The notes: generated by a model from the letters alone, not told the origin. A DNA stretch of 64,000 bases from Scatosoma sp045660265 (GCA_045660265.1 JAZRDM010000017.1:1-64000); one strand, 5' to 3'. Shown: positions 48,222 through 57,757, counted from the stretch's first letter. A program made the numbers and translations.

Positions 48222-49979
48222 TTGGAGGGTTTGGATAATAAACCGACAAAAAAATATAAAGAGCTCGTATTGCCGAGATTGGATGAAATTCAAGCGTGGG
48301 CAAGAGATGGCTTGAAGGAAGAAAAGATCGCGGAGAGGTTGGGCGTTGCTTATTCTACCTTTCGGGATTATAAAGAAAAAAATCCGGCACTTTCGGCAGC
48401 CTTAAAAAACGCGCGCGTGTATGATGATGAAGTCGTGAATTCGCTACACCGAAATACGTTAGGCGGCGCCGTTACATTAAAGACTCCGATAAAGGTAAAG
48501 AAAAAGATATACGAGAATGGCAAAATAGTTCGCGAGGAAGAAGAAGTCGTCATCACGGAACGGGAAGAATATGTCAAGCCTGATACGATGGCTCAAATGT
48601 ATTGGTTAAACAATCGGCAGGCGAAGACGTGGAAGGCAAAGCCTACCGACGAACAAGTGCTGGAAGACGAGGATAAATATCCTCCGATTAAGATCCCCGC
48701 CGAGTTGATGGTGGGTGCGTATGCAAATCTTAATAGGCATATTTCGAACGGTGTTACGCGTGAAGCTATTATAAAAGGTGGTCGTGGTGGTTGGAAGTCA
48801 TCTTTCCCTGGATTAAAAATACCAGAGTTGATGATGGCAAATCCAGCGGTCCATGCGTTATGTATGCGTGAAGTGAAAGAGACGTTAAAGGATAGCGTCT
48901 ACGAGCAGATCAAGTGGGGGATAGAAAAGTTAGGGGCGGCGGATCGTTTTAAATGTACGACGTCGCCTTTAAAAATTGTATATAAACCAACGGGACAAAC
49001 TATCTATTTTCGCGGTGCGGATGATCCGCTTAAAATCAAATCTATAAAACCCGCGTTCGGATATATCGGTATTGTATGGTTTGAAGAGTTTGATCAATAC
49101 GCTGGCGAAGCTGCTATTCGTAGTATTCGACAGTCGGCGATTCGAGGTACGGATGAGAAAGGGCAAAGCCGAGCGGTTATCTTTGAAACTTACAATCCGC
49201 CGCCGACGGCGCAAGCATGGGCGAATCAATATGTCGCGGACATCGAAGCTCGTTCGGGAGATCCTCAACGAGCGAAAAAAGGAACGGAAGTATTGCACAC
49301 CACATATAAAGATGTTCCGCCCGAATGGCTCGGCGATGAGTTTATTCAAGAAGCCGAGGATTTAAAAGCAAAAAGCCCGCGCGCGTACGATAACGAATAT
49401 TTGGGACTTGTAACGGGTACGGGGGGTAATGTCTTCGAGAATGTAGAAATAAGAGATATAACGGACGAAGAGATTGAGAACTTCGATAAAGTAAAACAAG
49501 GACTCGACTGGGGATACTTCCCCGATCCGACGGCGTTTGTTCGGTTGCAATATGAACCGTCAAAAATGACGATTTATATCTTTGACGAACTGAAACGTCT
49601 AAAGACAGGCAACGAAGAGTTGGTCGAACTTATGAAAAGGCACAAGGCTACATTAACAATAGCAGATAACGCGGAGGAGAAATCCATCGCGTTTTTTCGT
49701 ACGCATGGGTATAATATTCGTGCCTGTGTGAAAGGACCGGGCTCCGTTGATTTTGGACTTAAGTGGTTGGCAAGCCGAGCAAAGATCGTTATCGATCGTA
49801 AGCGTTGTCCCGAAACGGCGAAAGAGTTTCAACGGTATGAGTATTTAAAAGATAAGGATGGAAACTTTGTTAGTGGATATCCCGATAAAGATAATCATTT
49901 TATTGATGCGGTAAGGTACGCATTGAATGATGATATTATGAGATCTAAGTATATTATCGCAGGAGGCATCCGCAAATGA
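48222..49979 (+). CDS. Terminase: small-subunit-like HTH fused to large subunit
   Basis: 585 residues. Residues about 15-60 (DEIQAWARDGLKEEKIAERL, then GVAYSTFRDYKEKNPALSAA) are the HTH of small terminase subunits. From about 160 it is a PBSX-type large subunit: Walker A region GGRGGWKSS near 186, Walker B IVWFEEFD near 285, nuclease acids in GLDWGYFPDP near 428 and HFIDAVRYAL near 557. It recognises and packages phage DNA. No separate TerS gene precedes it. The start is a TTG, either 48222 or 48231, both poorly spaced. It overlaps the portal by four bases. Confidence 0.9.
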   Translation: MEGLDNKPTKKYKELVLPRLDEIQAWARDGLKEEKIAERLGVAYSTFRDYKEKNPALSAALKNARVYDDEVVNSLHRNTLGGAVTLKTPIKVKKKIYENGKIVREEEEVVITEREEYVKPDTMAQMYWLNNRQAKTWKAKPTDEQVLEDEDKYPPIKIPAELMVGAYANLNRHISNGVTREAIIKGGRGGWKSSFPGLKIPELMMANPAVHALCMREVKETLKDSVYEQIKWGIEKLGAADRFKCTTSPLKIVYKPTGQTIYFRGADDPLKIKSIKPAFGYIGIVWFEEFDQYAGEAAIRSIRQSAIRGTDEKGQSRAVIFETYNPPPTAQAWANQYVADIEARSGDPQRAKKGTEVLHTTYKDVPPEWLGDEFIQEAEDLKAKSPRAYDNEYLGLVTGTGGNVFENVEIRDITDEEIENFDKVKQGLDWGYFPDPTAFVRLQYEPSKMTIYIFDELKRLKTGNEELVELMKRHKATLTIADNAEEKSIAFFRTHGYNIRACVKGPGSVDFGLKWLASRAKIVIDRKRCPETAKEFQRYEYLKDKDGNFVSGYPDKDNHFIDAVRYALNDDIMRSKYIIAGGIRK

Positions 49980-51646
49980 CGGATTTGAATTTTTTAAGCG
50001 TAGGGAGAGCGTTTCCCCCGATTGAAGAGGCAAAGCGAATTGCCGAGTGTACAGAAAATGAACTTTTATTTGAAGGGAATAGTCACGCTGCCGAAACAAA
50101 ACACTTTCGGGAAACATTAAGCAATCTCAACAAGCTCGCTTTAAAGATGGGCTGGACCGAAAGCTATTTGGCCGTGGAGTTAAACTTTTTTAAGTTCATG
50201 TCAAAAAAGACGATGGACTTTGTTTGCGGTGAATATCCCGATATAACGGTAAGTGGTGATGATCTCAAGAGCAAAGGAAAGAATCCCAAGCAAGCGATCA
50301 TCGATGAAATTCGAAAGAATACGCACTTTGACGAAAAGCACGGCGATACATGGACAAGGATTCCCATGTACGGCTCTTGCCCGTGGCGTATTTATCGTGA
50401 CGGTGCTCGTGACACGTTCACGCTTGTTCGACCACAAAACTTTTTTAAAATCGTTTCGCCCGAAGATCCTTACAAGGTTACGCAGTACGTCATTACCAAT
50501 CTTACGTACGACGAAAAGATAAAGAAGGTAATACTCACGGCGCAAATTCACGAGAAAGGGAAGTACACCACGCGTCAGTTTTATTGCAAGGCATTTAGCG
50601 GTTTCCCCGCGGGGAAGATAAATGGGTTGCGATACGTGCAACAAGCTATGTATAATAGTGAGAAATCAAATATTTACACGCTCATTCTTGATAAACTCAC
50701 GGACGAGATATTTCGCTGGGCTCCCGTGGTGATTGAAAAGGAGATCACGCAAGATTCTCGACCTATCAACACAGGGTTGGACGATTTTGCAATCATCGAG
50801 ATCAGCAACATCAAGAAGTCGGATGGAATTTATTCTGCTTGCGATTACGCCGATGTGGAAAGCATCGTGGCAGCACAACAAAGAGTGTTGACCGAAGTGC
50901 AGTTGATATTCGATAAATACACGGTGCCGACGGGTTACGGTGATTTAGGAATGGTGTCAGAAGGTGAGGAAGCTGGGGAGAATTTCTTTGAAATCGGTAA
51001 ATTCTACGGTATCCCGCAAGGCGGCATGGTGCCCGGCTTTGTTCAGCCTGATATATCGAGACTCGAAGTGTATTTCCGCAAACTGGAGTATCTCGATAAG
51101 CAATTACAAATCCTTTCGGAGTTTGGCGGTGTTATGTCGGCCGGTGTTGTGCCGAGCGGTGTTGCGGTTGATACGATGAAATCGATGTACACGTCGGAGT
51201 TGAAGAAAGCGGAACGCTTGACGACGAGGAATACGGAGAATGTGAAAAAGCTGTTCAGCCTTTTGTCGAAGTCTTACGGACAGTTTATTTCCTCGGACGA
51301 GATCAGCGTAACGTGGTATGACGGGCTTCCCAACAGCGAGCAGGCGGATATCACGATTTCGGAAATGAAACTTCGAAACAACTTGACAAGCTGCCGCGAA
51401 GAGCTGAGAACTCGATATAACAAGACGGAAGACGAGATCGACGGAATTATGGAAGAGATCCGTCAAGAGAAATCGGATTTTTCGACATATAACGCAATGA
51501 GTGGCTTCGGCGGCTTTGCTGGGTTTGGAGGCTTTGGAAACGGCGGTGAGCATATTCCGTTGAAGCGTTCGGAGAGTGAAGAAGACGATCAAGAGTCCGA
51601 AGCGGTAGAAGGCGGTGAGGTAGATGCCGAAGAAGGACAAGTATGA
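49976..51646 (+). CDS. Phage portal protein
   Basis: 556 residues, SPP1 gp6-like. It has KFMSKKTMDFVCGEYPDITV near the start, a long central region with VQPDISRLEVYFRKLEYLDKQ and SEFGGVMSAGVVPSGVAVDTMK, and a Gly-rich then acidic tail (FGGFAGFGGFGNGG, then EEDDQESEAVEGGEV). It forms the dodecameric vertex through which DNA is packaged. Between terminase and minor capsid, overlapping both. Confidence 0.88.
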   Translation: MTDLNFLSVGRAFPPIEEAKRIAECTENELLFEGNSHAAETKHFRETLSNLNKLALKMGWTESYLAVELNFFKFMSKKTMDFVCGEYPDITVSGDDLKSKGKNPKQAIIDEIRKNTHFDEKHGDTWTRIPMYGSCPWRIYRDGARDTFTLVRPQNFFKIVSPEDPYKVTQYVITNLTYDEKIKKVILTAQIHEKGKYTTRQFYCKAFSGFPAGKINGLRYVQQAMYNSEKSNIYTLILDKLTDEIFRWAPVVIEKEITQDSRPINTGLDDFAIIEISNIKKSDGIYSACDYADVESIVAAQQRVLTEVQLIFDKYTVPTGYGDLGMVSEGEEAGENFFEIGKFYGIPQGGMVPGFVQPDISRLEVYFRKLEYLDKQLQILSEFGGVMSAGVVPSGVAVDTMKSMYTSELKKAERLTTRNTENVKKLFSLLSKSYGQFISSDEISVTWYDGLPNSEQADITISEMKLRNNLTSCREELRTRYNKTEDEIDGIMEEIRQEKSDFSTYNAMSGFGGFAGFGGFGNGGEHIPLKRSESEEDDQESEAVEGGEVDAEEGQV

Positions 51647-53213
51647 CGAAGAAGTCGAGCGAATGCTCCACAAAGTTTTAGGGCGATATCATGATATCTT
51701 ATTCCAAGCGGCGAACACTAAAAAGGACGAAGACGTCAACGGATTTAGAGAACGTTTCATAAAAGAGATGCAAGATGGCGTAATGGGGTTTAAAATTGCC
51801 GCAAAAGACGTCGTCGATAAATATATCCCGAATCTTTCTTCTGTCGGTTTTTCGACTGTTTCTTCAAGTCCTTTGGAACGTTCATCAAAGAACCCTACGG
51901 TCGATCCTTCGCGTATAACAAAAATGCTGCAATCCTTTGGCGCAAATTATAGCGGCGAGGAAATAAAACTCACTACATACGTACGAATGGTCGGCTCTTT
52001 GACGACAAGTGTGGATAAATACCGTGAACGCATTGACAACGAAATCAAACGGCGTGAAAGTCAAGGTAAAGTTACGACGATCATGGACTTGCAGGATATG
52101 ATAATGCGAGACCTTAAAGGCGATGATATCACGTCGGTAAAGTATGAGAACGGTACGCAGATGCCCGTGGATAAATACGCGGCGATGCTCGCTCGTACTA
52201 CCCGGGCGGAGACGGAAAACCTTTCGATGATCCAACAAGCTTTGCGTGAAGGTATTGATCTTGTAGAATGCGACGAGATCTCGCCTACCTGCGATACCTG
52301 TGCCGTTTATCAAGGACGGATATACAGCATATCGGGGAAAGATAGCCGTTATCCTGCGTTGTACCAAACGGCATTTAAATCGGGATATTCGATTATTCAT
52401 CCGAACTGTCGGCATTCGTGGTTTCCCTATCACGCCGAACTTTATAGCGATGCGGAAAAACGGGAGGCGTTGGATAGGTCAAACCGTTCTTGGCGCACCG
52501 ACACGGGCGGAAGGCATTTTCAGCAAACGGAAATTCAAAGAGCGGAATTTGCACGCGGTCAACAACTAATGCGGCAATGGAACTCCGAGCTTGTCGAGTA
52601 CGAGCGGATGCGTCAACATTATGAAGAGCGAAAGGAAGAGCCTCCGTATAAATCACTCGGCGCGTTTAGGCGTGAAGCGCGTAAGCCTATTGAAAAACAG
52701 TCGGCTATAATGCGGCAATGGAAAAATCATAATGGAGATGAAAAGGAATACGAAATTATTAAGAGCTTATTGGGCAAAGAAGCACCGGAAACGCTTGATA
52801 AATTCTTAAAAATAAAGTATAATAAAGAAGAACAAAAAACGTATAATGTAATGCGTACGGCTGTTTCTGATGATCGAATAAGAAGAAGGCTTGGGAGTGA
52901 GAGCTATCCTTTGAGTGTGCAAACCGATAAACAAGGTAAACACATTCGAGGACATAGGACTTTCATGGCGAATAAAAGCTATTTGGCTGTTGAATCGGTG
53001 GAAGAGGGGCAAGCCTTTGCGGATTATCTTATAAGAAAATATAGTGGTACGGGTAGGCTTGTAAGAGATAAAAACGGTAAATGGACACATAAAGAAATTA
53101 TTCTTGCGGACGAAATCGTTGGATTCGTTAAAAACCCTGATGGAGAATGGCAACCGACAAATAAAGCGTGTATTTGTTATGCAAAGGATGGAACCCACAT
53201 TATACCACATTAA
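51624..53213 (+). CDS. Minor capsid protein with C-terminal PBECR-type toxin domain
   Basis: 529 residues. Residues about 1-330 are the phage minor capsid / SPP1 gp7-like region with the conserved SPTCDTCAVYQG (near 220) and HPNCRHSWFP (near 260). Residues about 420-529 look like a PBECR-type nuclease domain (phage barnase-EndoU-ColicinE5/D-RelE-like): KHIRGHRTF, then SYLAVESVEEGQAFADYLI and a final YAKDGTHIIPH. A toxin packed with the head could be delivered with DNA. A small gene follows after 11 bases. Confidence 0.78.
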   Translation: MPKKDKYDEEVERMLHKVLGRYHDILFQAANTKKDEDVNGFRERFIKEMQDGVMGFKIAAKDVVDKYIPNLSSVGFSTVSSSPLERSSKNPTVDPSRITKMLQSFGANYSGEEIKLTTYVRMVGSLTTSVDKYRERIDNEIKRRESQGKVTTIMDLQDMIMRDLKGDDITSVKYENGTQMPVDKYAAMLARTTRAETENLSMIQQALREGIDLVECDEISPTCDTCAVYQGRIYSISGKDSRYPALYQTAFKSGYSIIHPNCRHSWFPYHAELYSDAEKREALDRSNRSWRTDTGGRHFQQTEIQRAEFARGQQLMRQWNSELVEYERMRQHYEERKEEPPYKSLGAFRREARKPIEKQSAIMRQWKNHNGDEKEYEIIKSLLGKEAPETLDKFLKIKYNKEEQKTYNVMRTAVSDDRIRRRLGSESYPLSVQTDKQGKHIRGHRTFMANKSYLAVESVEEGQAFADYLIRKYSGTGRLVRDKNGKWTHKEIILADEIVGFVKNPDGEWQPTNKACICYAKDGTHIIPH

Positions 53214-53224
53214 AGAGGAGAAAT

Positions 53225-53434
53225 ATGACAGAACAAGAACTTGAACGATATTTATATAAAAATGTTCGTATTCGGTGTACAGATGGGACTGTGCTGGAGG
53301 GATATGTTTTTTATTTCGCCGATTCAGAAGATAACGAGCCAGAAGAAGCAGGGATTATTCTTTCAGAGAACAAATATTTTAAGCGTGATGTTGAAGTTGC
53401 GTTGAGTTCCATTAAAACAATTGAAATTATTTAA
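53225..53434 (+). CDS. Small Sm-like protein, immunity candidate
   Basis: 69 residues: a short helix (TEQELERYLYKNV) and an Sm-like barrel pattern (VRIRCTDGTVLEGYVFYFAD, then GIILSENKYFKR and SSIKTIEII). ATG 53225 follows AGAGGAG. Its place directly behind a toxin-tailed capsid gene suggests a cognate immunity protein; alternatively it is a structural or RNA-binding phage protein. Confidence 0.65.
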   Translation: MTEQELERYLYKNVRIRCTDGTVLEGYVFYFADSEDNEPEEAGIILSENKYFKRDVEVALSSIKTIEII

Positions 53435-53442
53435 AAAGCATT

Positions 53443-53458
53443 TTGCAATTGACTGCAA
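53443..53458 (+). promoter_or_regulatory. Prophage palindrome, site 4
   Basis: TTGCAATTGACTGCAA, nine bases after the stop of the Sm-like gene. Confidence 0.62.
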
Positions 53459-53548
53459 AGTGCTTTTTTCATATCTAAAAAGAAAGAACTAAAAAAAGAA
53501 ATGAAATTAAATAACAAGGAGGAGTAAAGGGTGGATTACGGATAATGT

Positions 53549-53564
53549 TTGCATTCAAATGCAA
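53549..53564 (+). promoter_or_regulatory. Prophage palindrome, site 5
   Basis: TTGCATTCAAATGCAA, arms TTGCATT/AATGCAA around CA. A strong but gene-less ribosome site (AAGGAGGAG, about 53517) precedes it. The stretch 53435-53704 otherwise holds only a terminator and no gene. Confidence 0.58.
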
Positions 53565-53582
53565 AATATAAGGTAGGCAATT

Positions 53583-53611
53583 AAGGACAACGTTTCGGCG
53601 TTGTTCTTTTA
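53583..53611 (+). terminator. Terminator between head modules
   Basis: AAGGACAACG and CGTTGTTCTT pair (one G-T) with loop TTTCGG, followed by TTTTA. Confidence 0.8.
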
Positions 53612-53704
53612 TTTATGCAAAATGCGGCTACGGCGATATGTGGCAAACATAAAAAATCTCGGAGCGGAGCGAACCGTGACGAAAAAGTGTAAGGAGAAAT
53701 TTTT

Positions 53705-54262
53705 ATGAAAAGAGAAGACTTAAAAGCAAAAGGTTATACGGATGAACAAATCGACCACATTCTTGACGAATTCCACAAAGAGCAGGAAGGCTTGAAAGGG
53801 CAAATCCAAACGCTCACGACGGAAAGGGATGCGGCAAGAGGCGAGGTCGCGAAATATAAGCAGGGCGGAGAGCTTTATCAGGATCCTACGGAGCTTGAAA
53901 CCTTGCGTAAGTTCAAAACGGATACTGAAGCTGAAAAGGAAAAGGCAACCAAGGACAAGGCGTTTGACGCCATGCTTGAAAATCTTAAAGTAAAAAGCGA
54001 TATGAGACCGCTGATCAAGAGAAATCTTGATTATAGCAAACTTGTCTTAACGGATAAGGGAGAAGTATCACCCGATTACGAGAAGGGATTTTCGGACGAA
54101 CTCAAAGCTGTTTGCCCGACAGCTTTCGACGTACCGCCCAACGGCACTGGTATCGGTTATGGTAATAGTACGCCCGGTACGAATGCAAACGGTAGCGGAA
54201 AAGTCGCGCCGCCCACTATTTCAGAGTGGAACGCGGCTATCGCGGCAAAAACAAAAAGTTAA
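53705..54262 (+). CDS. Capsid scaffolding protein
   Basis: 185 residues, mostly coiled coil (LKGQIQTLTTERDAARGEVA, then TDTEAEKEKATKDKAFDAML) with a Gly/Asn-rich C-terminal segment. This is the scaffold (GP20-like) architecture and position, right before the major capsid gene. It guides procapsid assembly and leaves the mature head. Start behind AAGGAG. Confidence 0.82.
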   Translation: MKREDLKAKGYTDEQIDHILDEFHKEQEGLKGQIQTLTTERDAARGEVAKYKQGGELYQDPTELETLRKFKTDTEAEKEKATKDKAFDAMLENLKVKSDMRPLIKRNLDYSKLVLTDKGEVSPDYEKGFSDELKAVCPTAFDVPPNGTGIGYGNSTPGTNANGSGKVAPPTISEWNAAIAAKTKS

Positions 54263-54281
54263 AGAATAGGAGAAAAGAATT

Positions 54282-55262
54282 ATGTTGACTTTGGCAGAAT
54301 ACAAAGTAGGGTTAAGAGATCATATCGATCAGCTTGTCGTAGACGAATTCCGTAGGAACTCGGAACTTCTCGATATGTTGCTGTTCGATGATGCGGTAGC
54401 GGCGAACGGTAGCGGTTCGACGCTCGTGTATGGGTATAATCGTTTGCTTACGCCTTCGGGCGCGGCATCAAGAGCTATTAACGGCGATTATGCAGCAAGC
54501 GATGCAAAGCGCAAGGAAGATTTTACGCATCTCGTTATCATGGGCGGTTTGTTTGACATCGACCGTGTTATCGCGAAGACGTCTGGTCAAAACGATGAAG
54601 TACAGTTTCAGTTAAAAGATAAGATTCGCGCGACGGCAAACTATTTCCATTATCTCGCGTTAAACGGCGTAGAGAAGAAAGATGAAGCGACGGGCTCTTA
54701 TACGGAGTTTAACGGGCTTTCGAAGTTGCTGACGGGCGCATCGACGGAATTGCCGTCGGAGGTTGATCTGGCTACTTGGGGTGATGACGACAAGAAGACG
54801 GCGTTTGCTTTGATCGATGAGATTGAAGATATGCTGTCTGCGATGCTCGCCAAGCCGAATGCATTGTTGATGAACAGACAAATGCTTGTCAAATTGAAAT
54901 CGGCAGCTCGCCGCGCAGGTTATCTCGAACGTACGGAAAGCGCATTTGGTACGCCTATCGATACGTACAACGGCATCAAGATGTTGGACGTAGGCGAATA
55001 CTACGATCCGACGACGCAAACGTCCAAGCTGGCTATTCCTACGGTAGCAGGCAAGACGGACATCTTTGCGGTAAATACTGATCGAGACGGTTTTATCGGC
55101 GTATCGTGTCAAGGCGGCGCATCGCTTATTGAAAGCAGACTTCCCGATTTCAGCCGTCCCGAAGCGGTACAAAAGGGCTCGGTCGAAATGCTTGCGTCGG
55201 TGGCGCTCAAAAACACTAAGAAGGCGGCCGTTCTTCGTGGTATCACGATCTCGGCTACTTAA
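54282..55262 (+). CDS. Major capsid protein (HK97 fold)
   Basis: 326 residues. The pattern fits HK97-type capsid proteins: an N-terminal arm (LVVDEFRRNSELLDMLLFDD), TLVYGYNRLLTPSG, and the C-terminal part with IFAVNTDRDGFIGVSC and ESRLPDFSRPEAVQKGSVEM. It is placed between scaffold and connectors. No cleavable prodomain is evident. Confidence 0.85.
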   Translation: MLTLAEYKVGLRDHIDQLVVDEFRRNSELLDMLLFDDAVAANGSGSTLVYGYNRLLTPSGAASRAINGDYAASDAKRKEDFTHLVIMGGLFDIDRVIAKTSGQNDEVQFQLKDKIRATANYFHYLALNGVEKKDEATGSYTEFNGLSKLLTGASTELPSEVDLATWGDDDKKTAFALIDEIEDMLSAMLAKPNALLMNRQMLVKLKSAARRAGYLERTESAFGTPIDTYNGIKMLDVGEYYDPTTQTSKLAIPTVAGKTDIFAVNTDRDGFIGVSCQGGASLIESRLPDFSRPEAVQKGSVEMLASVALKNTKKAAVLRGITISAT

Positions 55263-55275
55263 AGAACAACGGAAT

Positions 55276-55301
55276 AAAGGCGGCGGATATCCGTCGCCTT
55301 T
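55276..55301 (+). terminator. Hairpin after the major capsid gene
   Basis: AAAGGCGGCG and CGTCGCCTTT flank GATATC, a 26-base near-perfect dyad followed by ATAATC rather than a T-run. It may be a partial terminator setting capsid/tail ratio. Confidence 0.5.
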
Positions 55302-55320
55302 ATAATCAAAGGAGAGTAAT

Positions 55321-55788
55321 ATGCTTGTAGTAGGAGAAAACACCTATATCACAATATTCGAAGCGGACGCGTTGATTGCTCAACGGCTTGACCGGTACAA
55401 TGAATTGAGATTGTTTTGGGAAACGTTTTCCGATACGGAAAAAGAACAGTATCTTATCCGTGCAGTCGAACAAATGGAAAACGTTATGTATCCCGGGCGA
55501 AAGACTTTTCCTAACCAGCCCCTTACCTTTCCGAGATATCCGTCTTACGAAGTCCCCAAGGATATCAAACTCGCGCAAGCGTATAATGCGCTTGGATTTC
55601 TCAATAAAGACATTAAGGCGGCGTCGGAAGGAAGTAAATCGGTATACGCTCAAATGGGTGTTGTTTTTGGCGCGTCAAACGGGCTTAATTCGGGCGAAAC
55701 GAGCTTGTCCAAGGAAGAGCTCTACGCGAGCGAGAAAACGGCTGAAATTATGAAAAGACACCGCCGTGGTGGTTTTCGAATGAGATAG
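55321..55788 (+). CDS. Head-tail connector, DnaT-like adaptor type
   Basis: 155 residues. The N-terminal segment MLVVGENTYITIFEADALIA and the RAVEQMENVMYPGRKTFPNQ region match adaptor proteins annotated as DnaT-like in tailed phages. The tail end is basic (KRHRRGGFRMR). It is the first gene after the capsid, where the portal adaptor is expected. Confidence 0.7.
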   Translation: MLVVGENTYITIFEADALIAQRLDRYNELRLFWETFSDTEKEQYLIRAVEQMENVMYPGRKTFPNQPLTFPRYPSYEVPKDIKLAQAYNALGFLNKDIKAASEGSKSVYAQMGVVFGASNGLNSGETSLSKEELYASEKTAEIMKRHRRGGFRMR

Positions 55789-55798
55789 GAGGGGAGAG

Positions 55799-56197
55799 AT
55801 GAAGAAATATCCGATCATGATAACCGAGACGGATCTCCAAAATAGGGGTATCCATGCGACAAGCCAAGAAAAAATGCAGCAGCTGTTGTACTATACGCAT
55901 TTATGCTTTTACGATTTTATCGTTTATACGTCGATGAAAACCAACCGAAAGCGGTTGATCGAGATGTATAAGGACGAACTGGAAGAAGATATCAAAGAAA
56001 TTCTTTGCACGATTGCTTGGGGCGTCGATCGTAACGGCGATTTTGTCGGGCTCGACAACGGTCAACTGCGCCGAGCGGACGAGGGGATCGAGATCAAACC
56101 GTTGTCGGAACGCTTGATCTCGGTGGTGCCGACGGTCGTTTGGAGTCAAATCGCAGGGCTTGAGCCGAATATAATCTTTTCGGGCGGTGAGATCTAA
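55799..56197 (+). CDS. Head-tail joining region protein, unknown
   Basis: 132 residues. It is helical at the start (QEKMQQLLYYTHLCFYDFIV), then acidic, then a hydrophobic end (ERLISVVPTVVWSQIAGLEP). Not recognised by sequence; its position between adaptor and tail genes suggests a stopper or completion role. Its last base overlaps the next start. Confidence 0.6.
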   Translation: MKKYPIMITETDLQNRGIHATSQEKMQQLLYYTHLCFYDFIVYTSMKTNRKRLIEMYKDELEEDIKEILCTIAWGVDRNGDFVGLDNGQLRRADEGIEIKPLSERLISVVPTVVWSQIAGLEPNIIFSGGEI

Positions 56198-56496
56198 TGA
56201 AATACAAACAATGTCAAATATTCCGCGGCGTAGATCGTAAGATCGTATTCGCTACGGTGGATATAGAAACGAGTTCGCCGTTGACCGTTTATTCTGGTTT
56301 TGAAAACGACGGATTTCGAGAAATGAAGCAAATGACGGCGAACGTCTCAGAGACGGATGTTTTTCTCGACGGTACGGGAAATAACATGATTGTCCCGAAC
56401 GTTGGGGAATTTAAGATAACGGCGATTTTGCGAAAGCAAGTAAATGCGGGGGATTTTAAAGCGAAGTACAGATATACTTTAACATTGGAGGGGTAA
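56197..56496 (+). CDS. Small head-tail or tail-completion protein
   Basis: 99 residues, beta-rich (KIVFATVDIETSSPLTVYSG, then GEFKITAILRKQVNAGDFKA). Position and length fit a head closure protein. No specific family recognised. The next gene begins two bases after the stop. Confidence 0.58.
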   Translation: MKYKQCQIFRGVDRKIVFATVDIETSSPLTVYSGFENDGFREMKQMTANVSETDVFLDGTGNNMIVPNVGEFKITAILRKQVNAGDFKAKYRYTLTLEG

Positions 56497-56497
56497 G

Positions 56498-56827
56498 ATG
56501 GATGATGAAGATATGAGCGTGGAACTTCACGCTTACGTGACCGACCTTGTGCGGATAATTAAAAAGAATTCCCCGAAGCGTGACGACGATTCGTATCCGC
56601 ACGTTATCAAGAAGAACGGCATCATCATATCGCCTTTCCCCGGCAATCTTAAAAAGAACGGTAATCAAATTGTGGATAACGGTGAAGGCTATCAGTTAAA
56701 GCACGGCTACGAGCCCGCGCGATATGCGTTAGACGCAAACAGACATAGCCGAAAGCCGCAGTATATAGAAAAGTCTATCGGCGAATTTGCGGCGCTGATG
56801 GAACGACTTGGATGGGAGCAAGTGTAA
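56498..56827 (+). CDS. HK97 gp10-like tail-completion protein
   Basis: 109 residues. The pattern LVRIIKKNSPKRDDDSYPHV, then GYQLKHGYEPARYALDANRH, resembles gp10-type proteins that join the tail to the head. Function is inferred from this resemblance and the gene order. Confidence 0.62.
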   Translation: MDDEDMSVELHAYVTDLVRIIKKNSPKRDDDSYPHVIKKNGIIISPFPGNLKKNGNQIVDNGEGYQLKHGYEPARYALDANRHSRKPQYIEKSIGEFAALMERLGWEQV

Positions 56828-56828
56828 T

Positions 56829-57746
56829 ATGGCAATCGAGAAGCAAGTTTTTAATATGCGTTTTAAAAACGAGGAGAAATATATCAACGGGAAAAGCATC
56901 GCAAAGCTGTTGCAGGCAATACTCAACGCGGCGCACGGCAGCCCTGAGTTTTACGTGGCGTATCAGAAAGATACCGCGACCGATAAACCTGCCAAGTACG
57001 GCGGTGTACTCTCTTGCGAGATCGAGCCTTTTTCCTTGCGCGGTACGCTTGCACAAACCATCAACATCGATTATAAGTGTAAAGTATCAACGCAGAACGA
57101 GGCGGAACACGCCACCGTCAATAAAACGTTAGAGAATATTCTCGGTCCGATCGACGGTACGTTTGACGTATCGGAAGATGGTACTACGGTGCGGTATTCT
57201 TTTTGGAGTAATTTCCGATACGCAAAACCTTTTACGCCGGGGGAACTCGACGGGGCTGCCTATTATACGACGTACAATATCAAAGGATATATGCACGTTA
57301 TCCGCGAAGGCGGAGCACGGCTGTCTAACGAGGTTAAATCGTATATCAAGCTCGACGGCGTTAAATACGAGGTTGCGCTGCGGCGCGGTAGCACAGGCGT
57401 AGCGTTCAACGTGTCGAATCCGTTAAAGGCAAACTGTTTCTTGGCGGCAACGGAGTATATCTCCGCAGGATACGCGAAGTCAATGGCTATACTTTATAAG
57501 GATGATATCGTTTGCGGTCTGTTGCGTGATTTTTGCGAGCACGTTGACGGGCAGAATGGCGGTCCGTTCTTTAATCAAGAAACGGGGAAACCCGAGATCG
57601 TCATCGTGGAAGAATACCCCGACCGCGATATCGAAACTACGTACTATATCGTACAGCTGACGTGCGAGAGAGAAAGCGGCGCGTACATGGCGTTTAATCT
57701 TTCTTTGATGCATCGCGAGGAAACGGTTATCACCTACGACGAGTAA
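56829..57746 (+). CDS. Probable tail tube protein
   Basis: 305 residues, beta-rich throughout (SPEFYVAYQKDTATDKPAKY, then VKYEVALRRGSTGVAFNVSN and TTYYIVQLTCERESGAYMAF). The position after gp10-like fits the major tail protein, although it is longer than most. ATG 56829 follows GGGAG; a frame from 56808 overlaps the previous gene. Confidence 0.58.
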   Translation: MAIEKQVFNMRFKNEEKYINGKSIAKLLQAILNAAHGSPEFYVAYQKDTATDKPAKYGGVLSCEIEPFSLRGTLAQTINIDYKCKVSTQNEAEHATVNKTLENILGPIDGTFDVSEDGTTVRYSFWSNFRYAKPFTPGELDGAAYYTTYNIKGYMHVIREGGARLSNEVKSYIKLDGVKYEVALRRGSTGVAFNVSNPLKANCFLAATEYISAGYAKSMAILYKDDIVCGLLRDFCEHVDGQNGGPFFNQETGKPEIVIVEEYPDRDIETTYYIVQLTCERESGAYMAFNLSLMHREETVITYDE

Positions 57747-57757
57747 AGGAGAATACT

